Source of the DNA: Kangiellaceae bacterium
Lineage (GTDB): Bacteria > Pseudomonadota > Gammaproteobacteria > Enterobacterales > Kangiellaceae
Direction: 5' to 3'
Length of the DNA stretch: 50,693 nt
Assembly: GCA_016743995.1 (NCBI GenBank)
Contig: JADGFG010000005.1
Coordinates: 1-50,693 of the forward strand
The notes under the pieces are model-generated. The model made no database searches. It was not told the DNA's origin and worked only from the letters and a program-made list of their open reading frames with translations. Positions 36,002 through 47,100 of the stretch are shown piece by piece. A program made the translations under genes and the position numbers. The number at the start of each line of letters is the position of its first letter. Position 1 is the first letter of the stretch.

Positions 36002-37702
36002 ATGTTTAGATTAATCATGCTGATATCACTTTTTTTGTTTGTCTGTCCGGCTTTTGCTGAGAATAAGCTGACAAAACATAGCTATAAAAGTGGTGGTGTC
36101 ATTCCAGAATTACAACAGGGTTTGCAATTAAAACATGCAAACCTGTCCTTTAAAATTTTTCCCGAAAAAAAACAAATAGAAGTAACTGCCAGCTTAACTT
36201 TATTCAAAGAAAAAGAAAGTAAAATGTTTGCCCTGGATCTGGATAGCAACTTTCAGATCTTGAGTGTTTCTGTTAATAATCAGATATTAAAAAAATCTCA
36301 CTATAACAATCCAGAAGGCCTACTGGTTATTACTTCGCAGGCACCATTATCTGGTCAGTTTAGTGTCACAATCCATTATAAAGGTTCGCCGCATGAAGCT
36401 AAAAGGCCGCCATGGGAAGGTGGAATGGTGTGGAAAAAAACAAAATCGGGTGAACACTGGATAGGCTCGGCAATTCAGGATAAAGGTTGTGATATTTTAT
36501 GGCCATGCATTGATTATATCATCGGAGAGCCTGAAAAACTTGATTTATATATTGATGTTCCCACTCCGTTAGTTGCAGCGAGTAATGGCGTGCTGAAAAG
36601 TGTAAAAAAAGAGAATGCTCGTCGTATTTATCACTGGCAAAGTAAAACCTCAAATAACAATTATGGTATCAGTCTTAACATAGCGCCCTATGAGTTAATA
36701 CAGAAAAAACATAAAAGTCTCTATGGGAACAGTATTGACCTGCAATATTATCACCTGCCAGAAAATACCGTTAAAGCAAAAAAACTCTTTGCTGAGTTCC
36801 CCAGAATGCTCGATTTTTTTGAAAAAGTTATTGGTCCTTATCCATTTGCGGAACAAAAAATGGGCGTTGCAGAGACCCCCTTTTTGGGAATGGAGCATCA
36901 GACGATCAATGCTTATGGTAATCACTACAAAAAAGATATTTTTGATTTCGACTGGCTTTTACATCACGAATTTGCCCATGAATGGTTTGGTAATCAGGTA
37001 ACAATAAAGAACTGGGATGATATCTGGTTGCATGAAGGTTTTGCCAGTTACATGCAGCCTCTTTATGCTCAGTATCTGCATGGTGATATGGCTTATTACG
37101 CATACCTCCATAAACACAAAATACAAATAAAGAATGTTAAACCAATGGTGCTGGGTAAGGTATTGTCTGAAAATGAAGTGATGAAAAAATCAAATAACCG
37201 TAGTGGTGATGTTTATTATAAGGGCTCTCTCATTTTGCATACCTTACGTCAGTATATCGGTGACGATGCATTTTTTAGAATTATTCGGCGCTTTGTCTAT
37301 AATACCGCAAAACCACACCCCGGTAACTTTAAGCCTCATTTTATGACGACGAAAGTATTTATTGAGATTGTCAATGAAGAAACCGGAATGAATATGCAAT
37401 GGTTCTTTAATGCCTATCTGTATCAGGCGAAACTGCCGCAACTAAAAATGAAGAAATCAGGAAATTCGGTTTCGTTTTCCTGGCACCTGGAAAGTGACAA
37501 AACGTTAACCGGAAGTAATAATTTTTCGATGCCACTGGAAATCAGTGTAAATGGTAAATTACAGGTACTCAATTTAGCAAAAAACCATAGTGTTAATTTA
37601 AAACCAGAAGATGTGCTTGTGGTCGATCCCGCTTCAAAAATATTGCGTGATGAACCGTACTTAAAAGCGTATTTAAGCTTTAAGAATAAATCTGAGGAAT
37701 AG
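36002..37702 (+). CDS. Exported M1 family metallo-aminopeptidase
   Basis: The 566-aa protein has a signal peptide (residues 1-19, ending PAFA), an N-terminal beta domain, and the gluzincin site HEFAHEWFG (from His 322) with its third ligand Glu in WLHEGFASY. The exopeptidase motif is GMEHQ rather than GAMEN, as in several cold-adapted M1 enzymes. A C-terminal helical part follows, shorter than in PepN (870 aa). It probably trims peptides released by the secreted proteases upstream, in the periplasm or outside; this is inference from context. The start has only a weak ribosome site, and its leader is a tandem repeat array. Confidence 0.92.
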   Translation: MFRLIMLISLFLFVCPAFAENKLTKHSYKSGGVIPELQQGLQLKHANLSFKIFPEKKQIEVTASLTLFKEKESKMFALDLDSNFQILSVSVNNQILKKSHYNNPEGLLVITSQAPLSGQFSVTIHYKGSPHEAKRPPWEGGMVWKKTKSGEHWIGSAIQDKGCDILWPCIDYIIGEPEKLDLYIDVPTPLVAASNGVLKSVKKENARRIYHWQSKTSNNNYGISLNIAPYELIQKKHKSLYGNSIDLQYYHLPENTVKAKKLFAEFPRMLDFFEKVIGPYPFAEQKMGVAETPFLGMEHQTINAYGNHYKKDIFDFDWLLHHEFAHEWFGNQVTIKNWDDIWLHEGFASYMQPLYAQYLHGDMAYYAYLHKHKIQIKNVKPMVLGKVLSENEVMKKSNNRSGDVYYKGSLILHTLRQYIGDDAFFRIIRRFVYNTAKPHPGNFKPHFMTTKVFIEIVNEETGMNMQWFFNAYLYQAKLPQLKMKKSGNSVSFSWHLESDKTLTGSNNFSMPLEISVNGKLQVLNLAKNHSVNLKPEDVLVVDPASKILRDEPYLKAYLSFKNKSEE

Positions 37703-37864
37703 GGCGAGGATATTCTTTTTGTTCCTGTTGAAAATGTTTTAATAGAAAAGCCTACGACTAAAAAGTCATTATCTATATTGATAACAGTTTATCGCATTTT
37801 TACCAAAAATAATATTACACCTTATTACACGTTCAATTCACATTTTTATTCAGTTCCAATCGTG

Positions 37865-37893
37865 TTGACGGTTGCAAAATTGAGGTCTATTAT
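37865..37893 (+). promoter_or_regulatory. Predicted sigma70 promoter upstream of the unknown locus
   Basis: TTGACG (37865-37870) and TATTAT (37888-37893) are separated by exactly 17 bp. Each hexamer has one mismatch to consensus. The start of transcription would be near 37900, about 85 nt before the first gene of the locus. Confidence 0.65.
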
Positions 37894-37985
37894 TCCCGGA
37901 GTACAAAACAGCGAACACATTTTTCTAATTAGCTGATTTCAGTCAATTAGCATCAGGTATTCATTTAATCATGGTGGAAATTAAC

Positions 37986-38327
37986 ATGAACCGTATTAAG
38001 TATCTATTTTTAACAGAAGCGAATAGCACGACTCCATGTATGGTTTTTTCAAAAGAAACACTTAAAAGCGCCACTCTAAAATGGAAAATAGATGGTGATA
38101 CAGAAAAACCAGATTCTTATTTTCTCTACCTGGGAGATAATGTTCGAAAGCCTATTGGTAATTCCGCCAATGAGTACTCATTAAGTCAATTAAGTGAGTT
38201 GCCTGTCTCAGATTTTCCAATAATGTTAGAAGCTTGCTGGAGTGACCAGACGACATGTTTCTTAAATATCTCTGTTTCCATTTCTGATCCCGATTTAACC
38301 GTTAGCTCTTTAGTCATTAATAAATAA
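37986..38327 (+). CDS. Single-domain paralogue of the C-terminal half of the 282-aa locus protein
   Basis: The 113-aa protein (118 aa from the alternative ATG 37971) has no signal peptide. I prefer ATG 37986, with GTGGA about seven bases upstream. Its sequence aligns with residues 155-275 of the 282-aa protein encoded at 47767: both have LK.A.L.W, then Y.LY, then LP...F.I..EA.W, then N..VSI.DP...V. This strongly suggests a shared beta-sandwich-like domain and ties the gene to the DUF6603 operon downstream, although 413 bp separate them. The function is unknown. Confidence 0.72.
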   Translation: MNRIKYLFLTEANSTTPCMVFSKETLKSATLKWKIDGDTEKPDSYFLYLGDNVRKPIGNSANEYSLSQLSELPVSDFPIMLEACWSDQTTCFLNISVSISDPDLTVSSLVINK

Positions 38328-38740
38328 TGGGGGCATCTCTAGCTGGTTGATATTTTCTGCCTCAGTTTTGGTGCTTCCGTATTTCATAAAGAAATATTCG
38401 GTCTGGCAGTCGCAATCTGCACAGGTAATTGTAAGTACCCTATTATTGGGTATATAGATAAATTATCAAAACTCAAGTCAACTTCATTCTACCTTATTCA
38501 CGCCTGAATACGTGAGCACATCAAGTAAACATCAATTATTTTACCGTCGCTGATTAAGTGTAATAACGTGTAATAACTAATTGTCAGATTGTATTGTATT
38601 CTACTGAGAGAAGTGTCTGGTTACAAATGTTCCGTGTTAATGGCAAGGCCAATGATTATCTGAATCAGACCTTTATACAGTGGTTTTACACTTGCTTTGG
38701 TTAAAAAGGCCGCTAATTAAATTTTATAAAGGAAAAAGCG
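38328..38740 (+). other. Gap between the paralogue gene and the DUF6603 operon
   Basis: I see no ORF here. There is a small palindrome (TACCC with GGGTA near 38437) and a short direct repeat TGTAATAAC (near 38560-38580). AAAGGA before 38741 is the ribosome site of the next gene. A promoter could lie here, but none is convincing by eye. Confidence 0.4.
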
Positions 38741-39166
38741 ATGAATAATGTTGAAAACAATTTAGATAATCAAAATGATAACGAAACTTCTGCTGCAGTT
38801 TTTGTCAAGCTTGCTGATAAAGAATTTACTATTGATAAAGATACCATTAATAGAACTGATGGGCGTTATGAGATTGATTATGACACAAGTGGAAAACCAG
38901 ATAATCTTGGTACGTTTAAGGACCTCAGGAAAATAGTCGAAACCGGGTTTAATTTTTCAATGCCAGATATTGTAGACGGATTGGATGATCTAACGTTAAT
39001 GCTCAACAAATTGAAAGTCAGTGTCGATAAACTTACTTCAGATATGACAGGAGAAGCGACTCTCAATCTGGATGTGGTTGCTAACAAAGTTATAGACTTT
39101 CAAATTTTTAAATTCGAAGTAGTAAAAATAAACTTGAATCTGCATAAAGAGATTGGCAATAAATAA
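38741..39166 (+). CDS. First gene of the DUF6603/S74 operon, 141-aa unknown protein
   Basis: This acidic protein begins with an Asn/Asp-rich tail (NNVENNLDNQNDNE). The middle contains TFKDLRKIVETGF and an amphipathic LDDLTLMLNKLKVSVDKL helix. The end has alternating hydrophobic residues typical of beta strands (FQIFKFEVVKINLNL). There is no signal peptide. AAAGGA precedes the ATG by seven bases, and the stop overlaps the next start by one base, so it is coupled to the DUF6603 gene. I do not recognise a family. A small partner or cap of the 885-aa protein is plausible from coupling only. Confidence 0.75.
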   Translation: MNNVENNLDNQNDNETSAAVFVKLADKEFTIDKDTINRTDGRYEIDYDTSGKPDNLGTFKDLRKIVETGFNFSMPDIVDGLDDLTLMLNKLKVSVDKLTSDMTGEATLNLDVVANKVIDFQIFKFEVVKINLNLHKEIGNK

Positions 39167-41823
39167 TGAGTCACCCGCTAAAAAAACGACAGAAAGAACA
39201 GTCAATTTCACTTGAATGTGAAATTGGATCTCATTCTTTTTGTTTTTTGGTTGGAGAAAATAAGGAGTTTATATGTGAATGGATGGCTAAAACATCCAGG
39301 GATGAAATTAAACTCATCAATTTGTTTGCGAATCTTCCCTCACCTTTTTCAACACTTGACATTTCCATTAATAAACTAGAATGTAAGATTTCAGAAGAGT
39401 GGATGGTAACTCGTGTTGAGACAAGCAATAATTTAACATTAGGCATTGTTTTTGACAGGAAGCATAAAAGATATTTGATTGACACCAATATTCCTCTGGA
39501 TGCTGTTTCTCTTAAATCATTACCATTTATCGGAGGGGTACTTAATTCTTTTTCCTTGAAGGAACTAACGTTAAAATTTGTCTCTAAAGGCTGGGGGCAA
39601 CCAGTTGAAAGTTACAATAATAAACCTCCATGTTGGGTGAAGCTACCTGAAGATTTAACTGCTGGCCTGCGTTTGAGTCTGGCTTATCAATTAGGTGATG
39701 AGCAGGGAATCATTAAAAGCAGCGCCTCAAACAATATTAACCAGTCGAATGTTATACCTTTTAAAGAGCAGCCAGAGCAAGGTTTTGTTAAATGGAAAGA
39801 CATTGGTAAAAAACTGGGGCCTGTTGCGCTATCTAGAATAGGTGTTGCTTATAAAGAGGGGAATGTACAGCTGTTGCTCGATAGTTCAACAACAATGGGG
39901 CCGTTATCAATTGATTTAATGGGGTTGAATTTAAAGTGCCCAATTAATAACCCACGTGATATAACGCCTGGTATTAAAGGTTTAGGGCTTAAACTGAATA
40001 AACCGCCTTTGAAAGTGGGTGGTGCACTATTAGTTGATGGAGATAAATATACCGGTAGTGCGGTCGCTAAAATCAAAGATCTTAATCTTAATTTGTTGGG
40101 GTCTTATACAAAAATTAATGGTAACGACTCACTCTTTCTTTTTGGAAGAGCTAGTAAAGCCTTTGGCGGATCGCCTGCGTTTTTTGTAAAAGAAATTTCA
40201 GCGGGCTTTGCGCTGAATAGAAAGTTGACAATGCCAACCTTTGAAACAATTGATCAGTTTCCCTTATTAAACTCAAAACCAGACCAGAATATTGGAGAGC
40301 TTTTCAATAAGTGGATTTCTGTAGAAGAAGGTGCTAATTGGTTTGCTTTAGGCGTTAAGTTTACTTCGTTTGAAATAGCTGAGTCGAAGGTGCTGGTCAT
40401 ATTAAGCATGGGTAGACAGTTAAAAGTTAACTTTGTTGGTAATAGCGTAATATCATTACCCAAAAAAGGTAAAAAATTCGCCCATGTTGTTATTGACCTT
40501 TTAGGCGAGTTAAATCCTGACGAAGGGCTTATTGGCGTAGAGGGACGTCTCAGGCCCGAATCCTTTGTGTTAGATTCTCGATGTAACATCACTGGAGGAT
40601 TTGCTTATTATTCCTGGTTTAAGGGGGCACACTCCGGTGATATGGTTTTTACTGTTGGTGGCTATCATCCAAAATTTAAAGTGCCATCACATTTTCCAAA
40701 GGTAGACCGGTTACAAATTAACTGGCAAATTTCCAACAATATCAGTGCAAAAGGTGAAGCTTACTTTGCCATGACAAGCGCACATGCCATGGGGGGAGGG
40801 CGGCTTGAACTTTCTTATTCAACGGGAAATTTAAGAGCATGGTTGAGCTTTAAAAGTGACTTTTTTCTGCAATGGGAACCCTTTTATTATGAGGCAAAAA
40901 TTGGAATTCGGGTCGGTGCGTCTTACAAACTAAAAGTGTGGACACCTTTTGGAACCATTAATAAAACCTTTTCAACAGAGTTAGGCGCAAAGCTCTCTAT
41001 TACAGGGCCACCTATGGCAGGAAAAGTGAAAGTTTCCTGGGCAATCATTTCATTTACGGTGAGTTTTGGTCGTGCTGAAAAACCAGAACCTGTTAAATGG
41101 GGTGCGTTTAAGGAAAAGCTACTACCAGGCAAAGGAAGCGAAGTGTGCCAGATTCAGGTAATAGATGGCCTGACAGGAACCGTTAAGCCGAAACAAAGTA
41201 CAGAGCAAATGGTGATACGGCCCGATGAATTTAAAATGCGAATAGAAAGCTATATCCCGGTTAGCAAGATTGACGGACTGGGTATTGACTCTCTATCAAA
41301 AACGTCAGCCAACGTATTGCATATCAGGCCCATGCAGGCTGATATTGAGAGTTCAATTTTAAACATAAAAGTGACCAGAGTACGTTTAAATGGCGGAGAA
41401 AATGAAAATGTATCTGATTTGATTTTAAGTGAATTTAAACGGGATATTCCTGATGCGCTATGGGGGAAAGAGAAGGGAGTCGATCGTCCTGGTGTCCTAA
41501 AGGGGCATCTGGTTGGCATGGAACTGAAAGCCAGCTTAGCCAAAAATAACCTGGAAAAAATAATCATTCCAGACTTCGACCGAATTGAAAGTGCGTTGAG
41601 AATAGAGGTAAAAAGGGATGAGCAAGCATACATCGTTTGTAGTGATTTTCAATCAATTATCAAAAAGATTTCTCAAGCGGCAATGTTGAACAAAAGAAAT
41701 CAACTCCATCGCACGTTAAGTGTAGCTGTCGATGGAGAATTATTTAACGACAAACTAGAAAAACTGGCGTCAAATGCTAATAAATTATTCAGTAGTCAAC
41801 CACAGAAAAAGGTGAGATCTTAG
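39166..41823 (+). CDS. DUF6603-like large beta-rich protein
   Basis: The 885-aa protein is rich in predicted beta strands. Residues about 490-650 carry a pattern I associate with DUF6603: FTVGGYHPKF, PKVDRLQINWQI, KGEAYFAMT, GGRLELSY, GNLRAWL, FYYEAKIGIRVGASYKL and then VSWAIISFTVSFG. Earlier repeats (LGLKLNKPPLKVGGALLVDG) have the up-down amphipathic look of a repeated beta element. The C-terminal 200 residues are more helical. There is no signal peptide and no terminal aromatic barrel motif. The function of DUF6603 is unknown. It is coupled by a one-base overlap upstream and a one-base gap downstream, so expression should be near stoichiometric with its neighbours. Confidence 0.75.
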   Translation: MSHPLKKRQKEQSISLECEIGSHSFCFLVGENKEFICEWMAKTSRDEIKLINLFANLPSPFSTLDISINKLECKISEEWMVTRVETSNNLTLGIVFDRKHKRYLIDTNIPLDAVSLKSLPFIGGVLNSFSLKELTLKFVSKGWGQPVESYNNKPPCWVKLPEDLTAGLRLSLAYQLGDEQGIIKSSASNNINQSNVIPFKEQPEQGFVKWKDIGKKLGPVALSRIGVAYKEGNVQLLLDSSTTMGPLSIDLMGLNLKCPINNPRDITPGIKGLGLKLNKPPLKVGGALLVDGDKYTGSAVAKIKDLNLNLLGSYTKINGNDSLFLFGRASKAFGGSPAFFVKEISAGFALNRKLTMPTFETIDQFPLLNSKPDQNIGELFNKWISVEEGANWFALGVKFTSFEIAESKVLVILSMGRQLKVNFVGNSVISLPKKGKKFAHVVIDLLGELNPDEGLIGVEGRLRPESFVLDSRCNITGGFAYYSWFKGAHSGDMVFTVGGYHPKFKVPSHFPKVDRLQINWQISNNISAKGEAYFAMTSAHAMGGGRLELSYSTGNLRAWLSFKSDFFLQWEPFYYEAKIGIRVGASYKLKVWTPFGTINKTFSTELGAKLSITGPPMAGKVKVSWAIISFTVSFGRAEKPEPVKWGAFKEKLLPGKGSEVCQIQVIDGLTGTVKPKQSTEQMVIRPDEFKMRIESYIPVSKIDGLGIDSLSKTSANVLHIRPMQADIESSILNIKVTRVRLNGGENENVSDLILSEFKRDIPDALWGKEKGVDRPGVLKGHLVGMELKASLAKNNLEKIIIPDFDRIESALRIEVKRDEQAYIVCSDFQSIIKKISQAAMLNKRNQLHRTLSVAVDGELFNDKLEKLASNANKLFSSQPQKKVRS

Positions 41824-41824
41824 T

Positions 41825-44119
41825 ATGAACTCAAGTATTGCAGACGCGGTTACCTCTGAAATAGAAGTGATTGACCAGTATTTACCAACGATGAAGTCGG
41901 GTAATTATAAAGTCGAAGTTAACCAGACGTTAAAAATCAGTAAGGAAGATACCGCCAAATCTTTTAATTCTCAACAGATTTTTCGAGTAGATGGTCCGCA
42001 GTTTAATATTCAACTGCCGGATATTCATTCAGTTTTTCCGCAGTCAAACACGGTTATTTCTGGCGATGACAGTTTGCCTTATATTGTATTTAACAAGCGA
42101 ACCCTTCCCTGGGAAAGAAAAATTAAGAATGACAACAGTGTCCCCTGGGTAGCACTGGTGCTTTTAAAAGAAACTGATGTTATTGGTGGTGAGGATACTG
42201 CGACGCGCATCAAGCATATTCCTATCGTCGATGCAGTCACAAACTCTAATGGGGGACAGAAAAAAATAAAACCAAAATTAGCAGTGCCCGACGCCATAGA
42301 TATCTCTTCATGTGATGTGATTGAGGTTAATAAAAAAGCGTTTGAAACATTGGTGCCGTGCATTGAAGAAATAAAATTGTTAGCGCACTTTAGAAAACTG
42401 AGTAACCTGGAAGAGAAAGCCGACAGAGATATGCTGAGTGCGGGCGAATTTTCAATGATTCTGGCAAAAAGTTTTCCTTTAGCAAGTGATAACGGAACTG
42501 ATTATTACGCTCACCTGGTATCACTTGAAGGTTTTGAAAAATATCTGGATAAAGGCAAGCGAGACCTGACTAATATTGATTCATTTCAGTTGATTTCGCT
42601 TAACAGCTGGCGATTTACGGCCAAATCGAATAACAAGAATACCTTTAAGCAACTATTAAAAAAAATACAGCGGTCGGAACATGGGGTCAGAATGTTGAAA
42701 ATGCCAGTGCCAGTGCCAGAGTTAGATGGTGAGCCCGCAGTAGTTGCAGAGGTTAACCAGCGTTTTCAAGCAGGCTACGTTCCGTTGAATCATCACTTAT
42801 TAACAGGAGAGTCAACTTTTGCATGGTATAGAGGGCCTTTTATACCTTTAAAGTCAGCCCCTATAGCAGAAAAAGCGTTTCGCTCTGTATCTTCTGCAAT
42901 GCGTTTTGATCCTGAAAGTGGCGTATTTGATCAATCATTATCGGCAGCCTGGCAGTTGGGCCGTTCTCAAGCACTGGTTGATAGCAATTTTAGTCAAGCG
43001 TTGCTCAATTTGAAACGAAATCAGTATGGCGCGCTCAGAGGCATTTTAAATAAGCTCACCTCACCGCTGAATAATTTTTCTGAAGACACCATTAAAAGTA
43101 TTTATGAAAAAGAGTCCGACTCAACCGAGCATCATAAATCATTAAATGAGGCCTGCCATCAGGCGCTGTCCGAAGTGCAGTTTACTCATAATATCAAGTC
43201 AGACAATAACAATGTTCTTGGACAGGCACTGATTCAAAAAGTTGCGGTAATAGACGACGTGAATGAGTCAAGTCCGTTCTCAGATGGCATGCAAACAAGT
43301 TTTCCCGGTATTATGGGGCTTCTCAAATCGAATAAAATCAAGCAGCATATTGAAGATTACCTTCAAGTAGAAGGTAAAGAGTTATTAGAGCAATTGACTG
43401 ACTGGTTGGCTGAATCACGGCTATTAAAAAACATACCCAGTTATTATCTTTTTCCCAATAAGAAAATGGTGAAGGAAGAGTCGATTAACTTCTTTTATCT
43501 TGATGAAGCCTGGTTAAAAGCATTTGTTGATGGTGCATTAAGTATTGTGCTTTATACAGAACTGGATGTCGTGATGCAAAATGCCGTTACAAAAAAACTG
43601 TATCAGAAAATCAGACGTCGTTCTTGCGAATTACGACAGAAAAGGTTACCAGAGAAAGCCGCTGGTAAATGCCAGGTTGCCAGTATTAACAAGGTGGAAA
43701 TTACCGGAGTTGTCATTAAATCAAAACTTGTTTCGGGTTGGCCCGGTTTAGAAATTGTTGCCAGAGATAAGCATTCAAAAATCATTCAAATCATTAAGTT
43801 CGATCAAATTGATGATGAACAAATTTTATGTCTATTTGCAGGTCAGCCAGAGAGTATTGAATTTAAAGAACCGTTAGAAGGATTGTTCTTTGGTTGCCAT
43901 ATTGTAAGTCATACTGGAAAACGCACCATTAAAATCAATGACCAGGTTATACCAGTTGACGTGGATACAACCGGTACAATAAAGCTGACTGATTTATTAT
44001 CAAAAATAAAAGCTGCTTCCTCAGGGGCTATCAGAGATTTTAATTCAAGTTTATTGGCGAACAGCTTACAAAGGAAACCAGTGAAATTTATATTGACTTG
44101 TTCAGGTGATAATTTATGA
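41825..44119 (+). CDS. 764-aa unknown protein of the DUF6603/S74 operon
   Basis: I do not recognise the family. The N-terminal 80 residues resemble a strand-rich adaptor (QLPDIHSVFPQ). An alpha/beta part follows with PWVALVLL and YYAHLVSLEGFE. The conserved-looking core is RFQAGYVPLNHHLL (about residue 312) and TFAWYRGPFIPL (about 331-342), followed by helices (350-600) and a beta-rich C-terminus. There is no signal peptide or membrane helix. Its stop overlaps the start of the 1212-aa gene by four bases. The absence of catalytic motifs and the coupling on both sides suggest a structural subunit, which is inference. Confidence 0.75.
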   Translation: MNSSIADAVTSEIEVIDQYLPTMKSGNYKVEVNQTLKISKEDTAKSFNSQQIFRVDGPQFNIQLPDIHSVFPQSNTVISGDDSLPYIVFNKRTLPWERKIKNDNSVPWVALVLLKETDVIGGEDTATRIKHIPIVDAVTNSNGGQKKIKPKLAVPDAIDISSCDVIEVNKKAFETLVPCIEEIKLLAHFRKLSNLEEKADRDMLSAGEFSMILAKSFPLASDNGTDYYAHLVSLEGFEKYLDKGKRDLTNIDSFQLISLNSWRFTAKSNNKNTFKQLLKKIQRSEHGVRMLKMPVPVPELDGEPAVVAEVNQRFQAGYVPLNHHLLTGESTFAWYRGPFIPLKSAPIAEKAFRSVSSAMRFDPESGVFDQSLSAAWQLGRSQALVDSNFSQALLNLKRNQYGALRGILNKLTSPLNNFSEDTIKSIYEKESDSTEHHKSLNEACHQALSEVQFTHNIKSDNNNVLGQALIQKVAVIDDVNESSPFSDGMQTSFPGIMGLLKSNKIKQHIEDYLQVEGKELLEQLTDWLAESRLLKNIPSYYLFPNKKMVKEESINFFYLDEAWLKAFVDGALSIVLYTELDVVMQNAVTKKLYQKIRRRSCELRQKRLPEKAAGKCQVASINKVEITGVVIKSKLVSGWPGLEIVARDKHSKIIQIIKFDQIDDEQILCLFAGQPESIEFKEPLEGLFFGCHIVSHTGKRTIKINDQVIPVDVDTTGTIKLTDLLSKIKAASSGAIRDFNSSLLANSLQRKPVKFILTCSGDNL

Positions 44120-47100
44120 GTGATCCATTTGATAGTGCAATTGTAATTCCAGTGGGGCTTCAGGTTTTTCCTGTTACAAAGAAAGTCAAAGATGAACACG
44201 TAAACCGTTGGGAAATGAATTACGGACATCGAGATCCTGAAGCGCAGCAAGAACAGAAAACAGATCTTAAATTTCAAGTGGGCGTGTATGTACATTGGAT
44301 ATTGCCACCATTTTTCTTTGAAATTAAGGAGGGAAGGCAGGCACCACCACCTATTCCAAATCGTTGGCTTGTGACCCGTTGTATTGTAAAGTCGGGTGAA
44401 AATAAAATTGAAAATAGATCCTGGCTTGTTAAAAGTGACGCCGTTCATGAGAACGAAAGTGTAGAAATAAACTCCACTGTGTCGGGAGCGTCATTCCCTG
44501 TTCTACATGACAAAGCTGAACATAATGGACGAACAAAAAAACTCAGAATTGGCAAAAAAGAAGCTCTTGGTACAGAAAATATCTGGTTAGATGAAGAGGA
44601 AAATCTGTTTTTTAAAGATAATCCGCTCAATGCTTTTAGCACTGGTAATCCTGCTTTTCTAGCTTATCAGCCTCATTGCAATGACGTGACATCACTTTAT
44701 GATGATATGGCCGGGGTAAGTAAAAATTCAAAAATTAGTTACTCAGTTGTTGGCTGGTATTCCAAAGCAAATATAGATATAGCAAAAGAGGGTTCTGGTA
44801 ATCGAGAAAAGCATAAAAAATGGCTGCAAGATATTGATTTAATCTCTGAAGGAGAAATACCACTTAATGTTAATAGAAGCCTGTTTCAGGGAAGAATGAC
44901 AGGACTAACCTGGCGACCCGGTGAAGAAATGGCAAAGCCGCCTGTTGACACTGCAGGGGCGGAAGCAGGAAAAGAAACATATCAAAAATTAAGAGTCTCA
45001 GTCGGTCAGACAAGCATTGATTCTTTAGTCGGGCTGATGAAAATGCAACCGAGATTTAGCGAGGAACAAAGCGGTGAACTGAAAGGAAAGCTCAATAACT
45101 CTGAGCTATTCAGAGCCTTTTGTTATGATCTGTTGGACGAACTAGATGCTCCGGCCGGTAGGCAAAAAGTTGACCAGGCAATTCGTGAAGCAAGGTTTAA
45201 TCCGCATGAAGGCGGTACCAGGTGGCAAGTTGACTATAGCGAAGACAGGCCACAGGAATATCATTTAACAGCAGAACAAATCGCTCAGGAAAACGCCTGG
45301 GTTAAAGCGCTTAATGATGACCAGACGCAATATGATAACCTCATTGAAAGATATAAGAGCGAGTTTGCAACCTTAAAAAAATCATGGCTAAAGTCTGGCG
45401 TGTTTTCAACGATGTCATCATTTTCGCAAAAACGATATTTACGCTCTAAGCTGGGGTTAGACAAATCAAAGTGGGGCGTAAACGAGCGAGGTAAGCAGGA
45501 TGTTTTTAAGCTATTTGAAGATAAAATAAAAAAGTCTTCTTCTGTCATCAAAAAGTTAAAGACACCGCTTTCCAACGTATTAACTCGCCTTCCGAATATT
45601 TTTGGTGGTAATGATGATATAGAAGAAAAGATAAAGGCTTATGCAATTAGCAAAGGAATTGACCGTTATAGAACATTAAAAGTACTGTCTAAGTCTCGGT
45701 ATTGGCAAGCCCAGGAACCGACCATTGCATTAACCGGTATGAATATCGATAAAGAGACTAGACTGGAAAGGAACTGCCGTTATGTTGGTAATATAGGTCA
45801 TGATTTTGAGTTTGATAAAACGACCTATCAATCAAATTCAGCCCTGCTTTTTACTGTTCACTCTAATGCGCCTTCCAGTATTAACAAATTAGTCAATGAA
45901 ATTCACCTGTTTGACCCATCTACCCAGAAAGTACCAGAAGCACCCGATGATCTTCACAATTGGTTAAGTGCAAGAAAACAGCATTTCAAGTCAATGAAAG
46001 TTAAAAAATCCTGGAGTCCAGTCTACATTGACTGGAAACTGGACTGGTTCAATATTCCCATGACCAGCAAAATATTTGATGGTGTCGATTACAAGCAAAA
46101 TGGGGAGTATGAGACTAAAAAGAACAATGTTGTATCCGGCAGGAGCTACATAACAAATAATATGGATGAGTTTGTTTTAAATAAAATAAGCTCATATCTT
46201 GAAACTGAAAACTCAAACGTCAAAGAGAAACTGAGTCAATGGAATATAATGATTCAGCCTTTGTCTGGCTTAAATGAAAAGCTTGCCTTGCAAGAGCAGC
46301 CTGCTTTTTGTTACAAAAAAAATAATGTACTGAAAAGCAGAGAAAATCAGGAGGTTTTGATCTCAGAAAGAGAGTTTTCTGAAATGAGTGATATTGATCC
46401 GGCTACTTCAAATTTCCAGGAGCAAATTAGAGATTTTACTGGTTTAAGAAATGCCGTGTGGCGGTTTCGAGAGCTAAAGGTTTATGACGCTTTTGGTTAT
46501 TCCGAAGTCATTGTGTCACCTGTTGGACCATTTCGAAAATATGATCATGCCAGGCCTATAAGAGAAGAAAACCAGATACCTGATACCACGAGATCATTCA
46601 GTAATATTTTCAACTATATAAGTTCTTCGCCGCGATTATTACAGCCAGCAAGAATTGAATATAAACTGAATCATGCGGTAAACAAATTGAACCCTGTTGG
46701 CGGCTGGATGCTCTGTAATCATTTGGAGAAGGGTATCACTTTTTACAATCCAGATGGCGTCGTCGTCGGTAGTTTGCAAGCTTTTGATGAAAGTGTTGAG
46801 TGGTTAGATTCACCAGTTGGTTCAACGGAAATGACCTCAGATTATCAATCACTAAATTTTATCATCAACTTTCTCAAAACTAAAAGTAAAGCGTCCTTTG
46901 AAGAGTTTTGCCGTATTATTGATAGTACCTTGTGGAATAGTGATCCGCTCGGTGGAAGAGATGACCAACAGCTCTCTGTTCTTGTGGGCCGACCTTTGGC
47001 AATATTAGATGTTGATTTGTGTTTACGCTTGAAAGGCAGAGCAATTGAGGATCCCCGGTGGCAGGTAACTTTTCCGGAAGAGGCTATTGATAAAGAAAAG

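Noticed and set aside
43909-44448. 179-aa antisense ORF across the 764/1212-aa gene boundary
   Set aside because: It is antisense to two well-supported genes and has no ribosome site or recognisable protein features.
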